Shown: piece after piece, positions 13,592 through 13,661 of the stretch | Layout: every line of letters starts with the position of its first letter | How positions within the stretch are numbered: position 1 is the stretch's first letter | Assembly: GCA_021789355.1 (NCBI GenBank) | Contig: JAJYJR010000084.1 | Span: forward strand, 1 to 13,661 | DNA from: Chloroflexota bacterium | Lineage (GTDB): Bacteria; Chloroflexota; Limnocylindria; Limnocylindrales; CSP1-4 | DNA: 13,661 nt | Direction of reading: 5' to 3' | Notes under the pieces: model-generated | What the model saw: the letters and a program-made list of their open reading frames with translations, nothing else | Database searches by the model: none | Told to the model about the DNA's origin: nothing | Position numbers and translations under genes: made by a program

Positions 13592-13661
13592 CGTGGCCTC
13601 CACCTGGCCTGGCGCCACCGACCCCTCGAGCGGAGCGGCGGCATGTGCCGTCATGTATCCA

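Noticed and set aside
1..13661. CRISPR arrays, insertion sequences, rRNA
   Set aside because: No regularly spaced repeats, no transposase motifs or terminal inverted repeats, and no rRNA-like sequence were seen.

Overview
This is a GC-rich (roughly 68-70 % by eye) bacterial chromosomal segment. GC-rich third codon positions, frequent GTG starts, two candidate leaderless promoters, a lipobox lipoprotein and an absence of recognisable outer-membrane proteins suggest a GC-rich monoderm-like lineage. Chloroflexota (Limnocylindria-like) or Actinomycetota are my best guesses. No marker gene in the window settles this.

Layout. (1) 1-2.5 kb: a large multi-pass DUF2339 membrane protein on the + strand. 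(2) 2.5-7.0 kb: a low-density stretch of eroded genes. It holds a frameshifted alpha/beta-hydrolase remnant, an intact tRNA-Gly(TCC) on the - strand, a frameshifted unknown gene, an intact two-gene AbiEi/AbiEii toxin-antitoxin operon on the - strand, a short BNR (Asp-box) remnant abutting the tail of an unknown protein, a small 71-codon gene and a probably frameshifted helical protein. (3) 6.95-8.67 kb: a beta-propeller (PD40) protein with HYDIN-like and TIG-like tail domains and apparently no signal peptide. (4) 8.7-10.2 kb: a lipoprotein and a four-TM membrane protein in one apparent operon, preceded by a striking operator-like palindrome, a perfect TTGACA and a tandemly duplicated Shine-Dalgarno. 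(5) 10.2-12.76 kb: a metal-dependent amidohydrolase with a hairpin-rich upstream region, followed by a ROK-family sugar kinase/regulator. (6) 12.8-13.6 kb on the - strand: a membrane-anchored protein with a long Pro/Ser/Thr linker and a C-terminal chagasin-like (inhibitor I42) domain.

How it works together. The only clear functional module is the AbiE toxin-antitoxin pair (antitoxin first, 4-bp ATGA overlap with the toxin). The lipoprotein and the small membrane protein probably form one envelope-associated transcription unit. The amidohydrolase and the ROK protein are adjacent and co-directional, but the ROK gene seems to have its own promoter. No new multi-gene system is evident. The more interesting signals are regulatory (8807-8924, 10274-10369, 5536-5563), together with the cluster of gene remnants around the AbiE operon.
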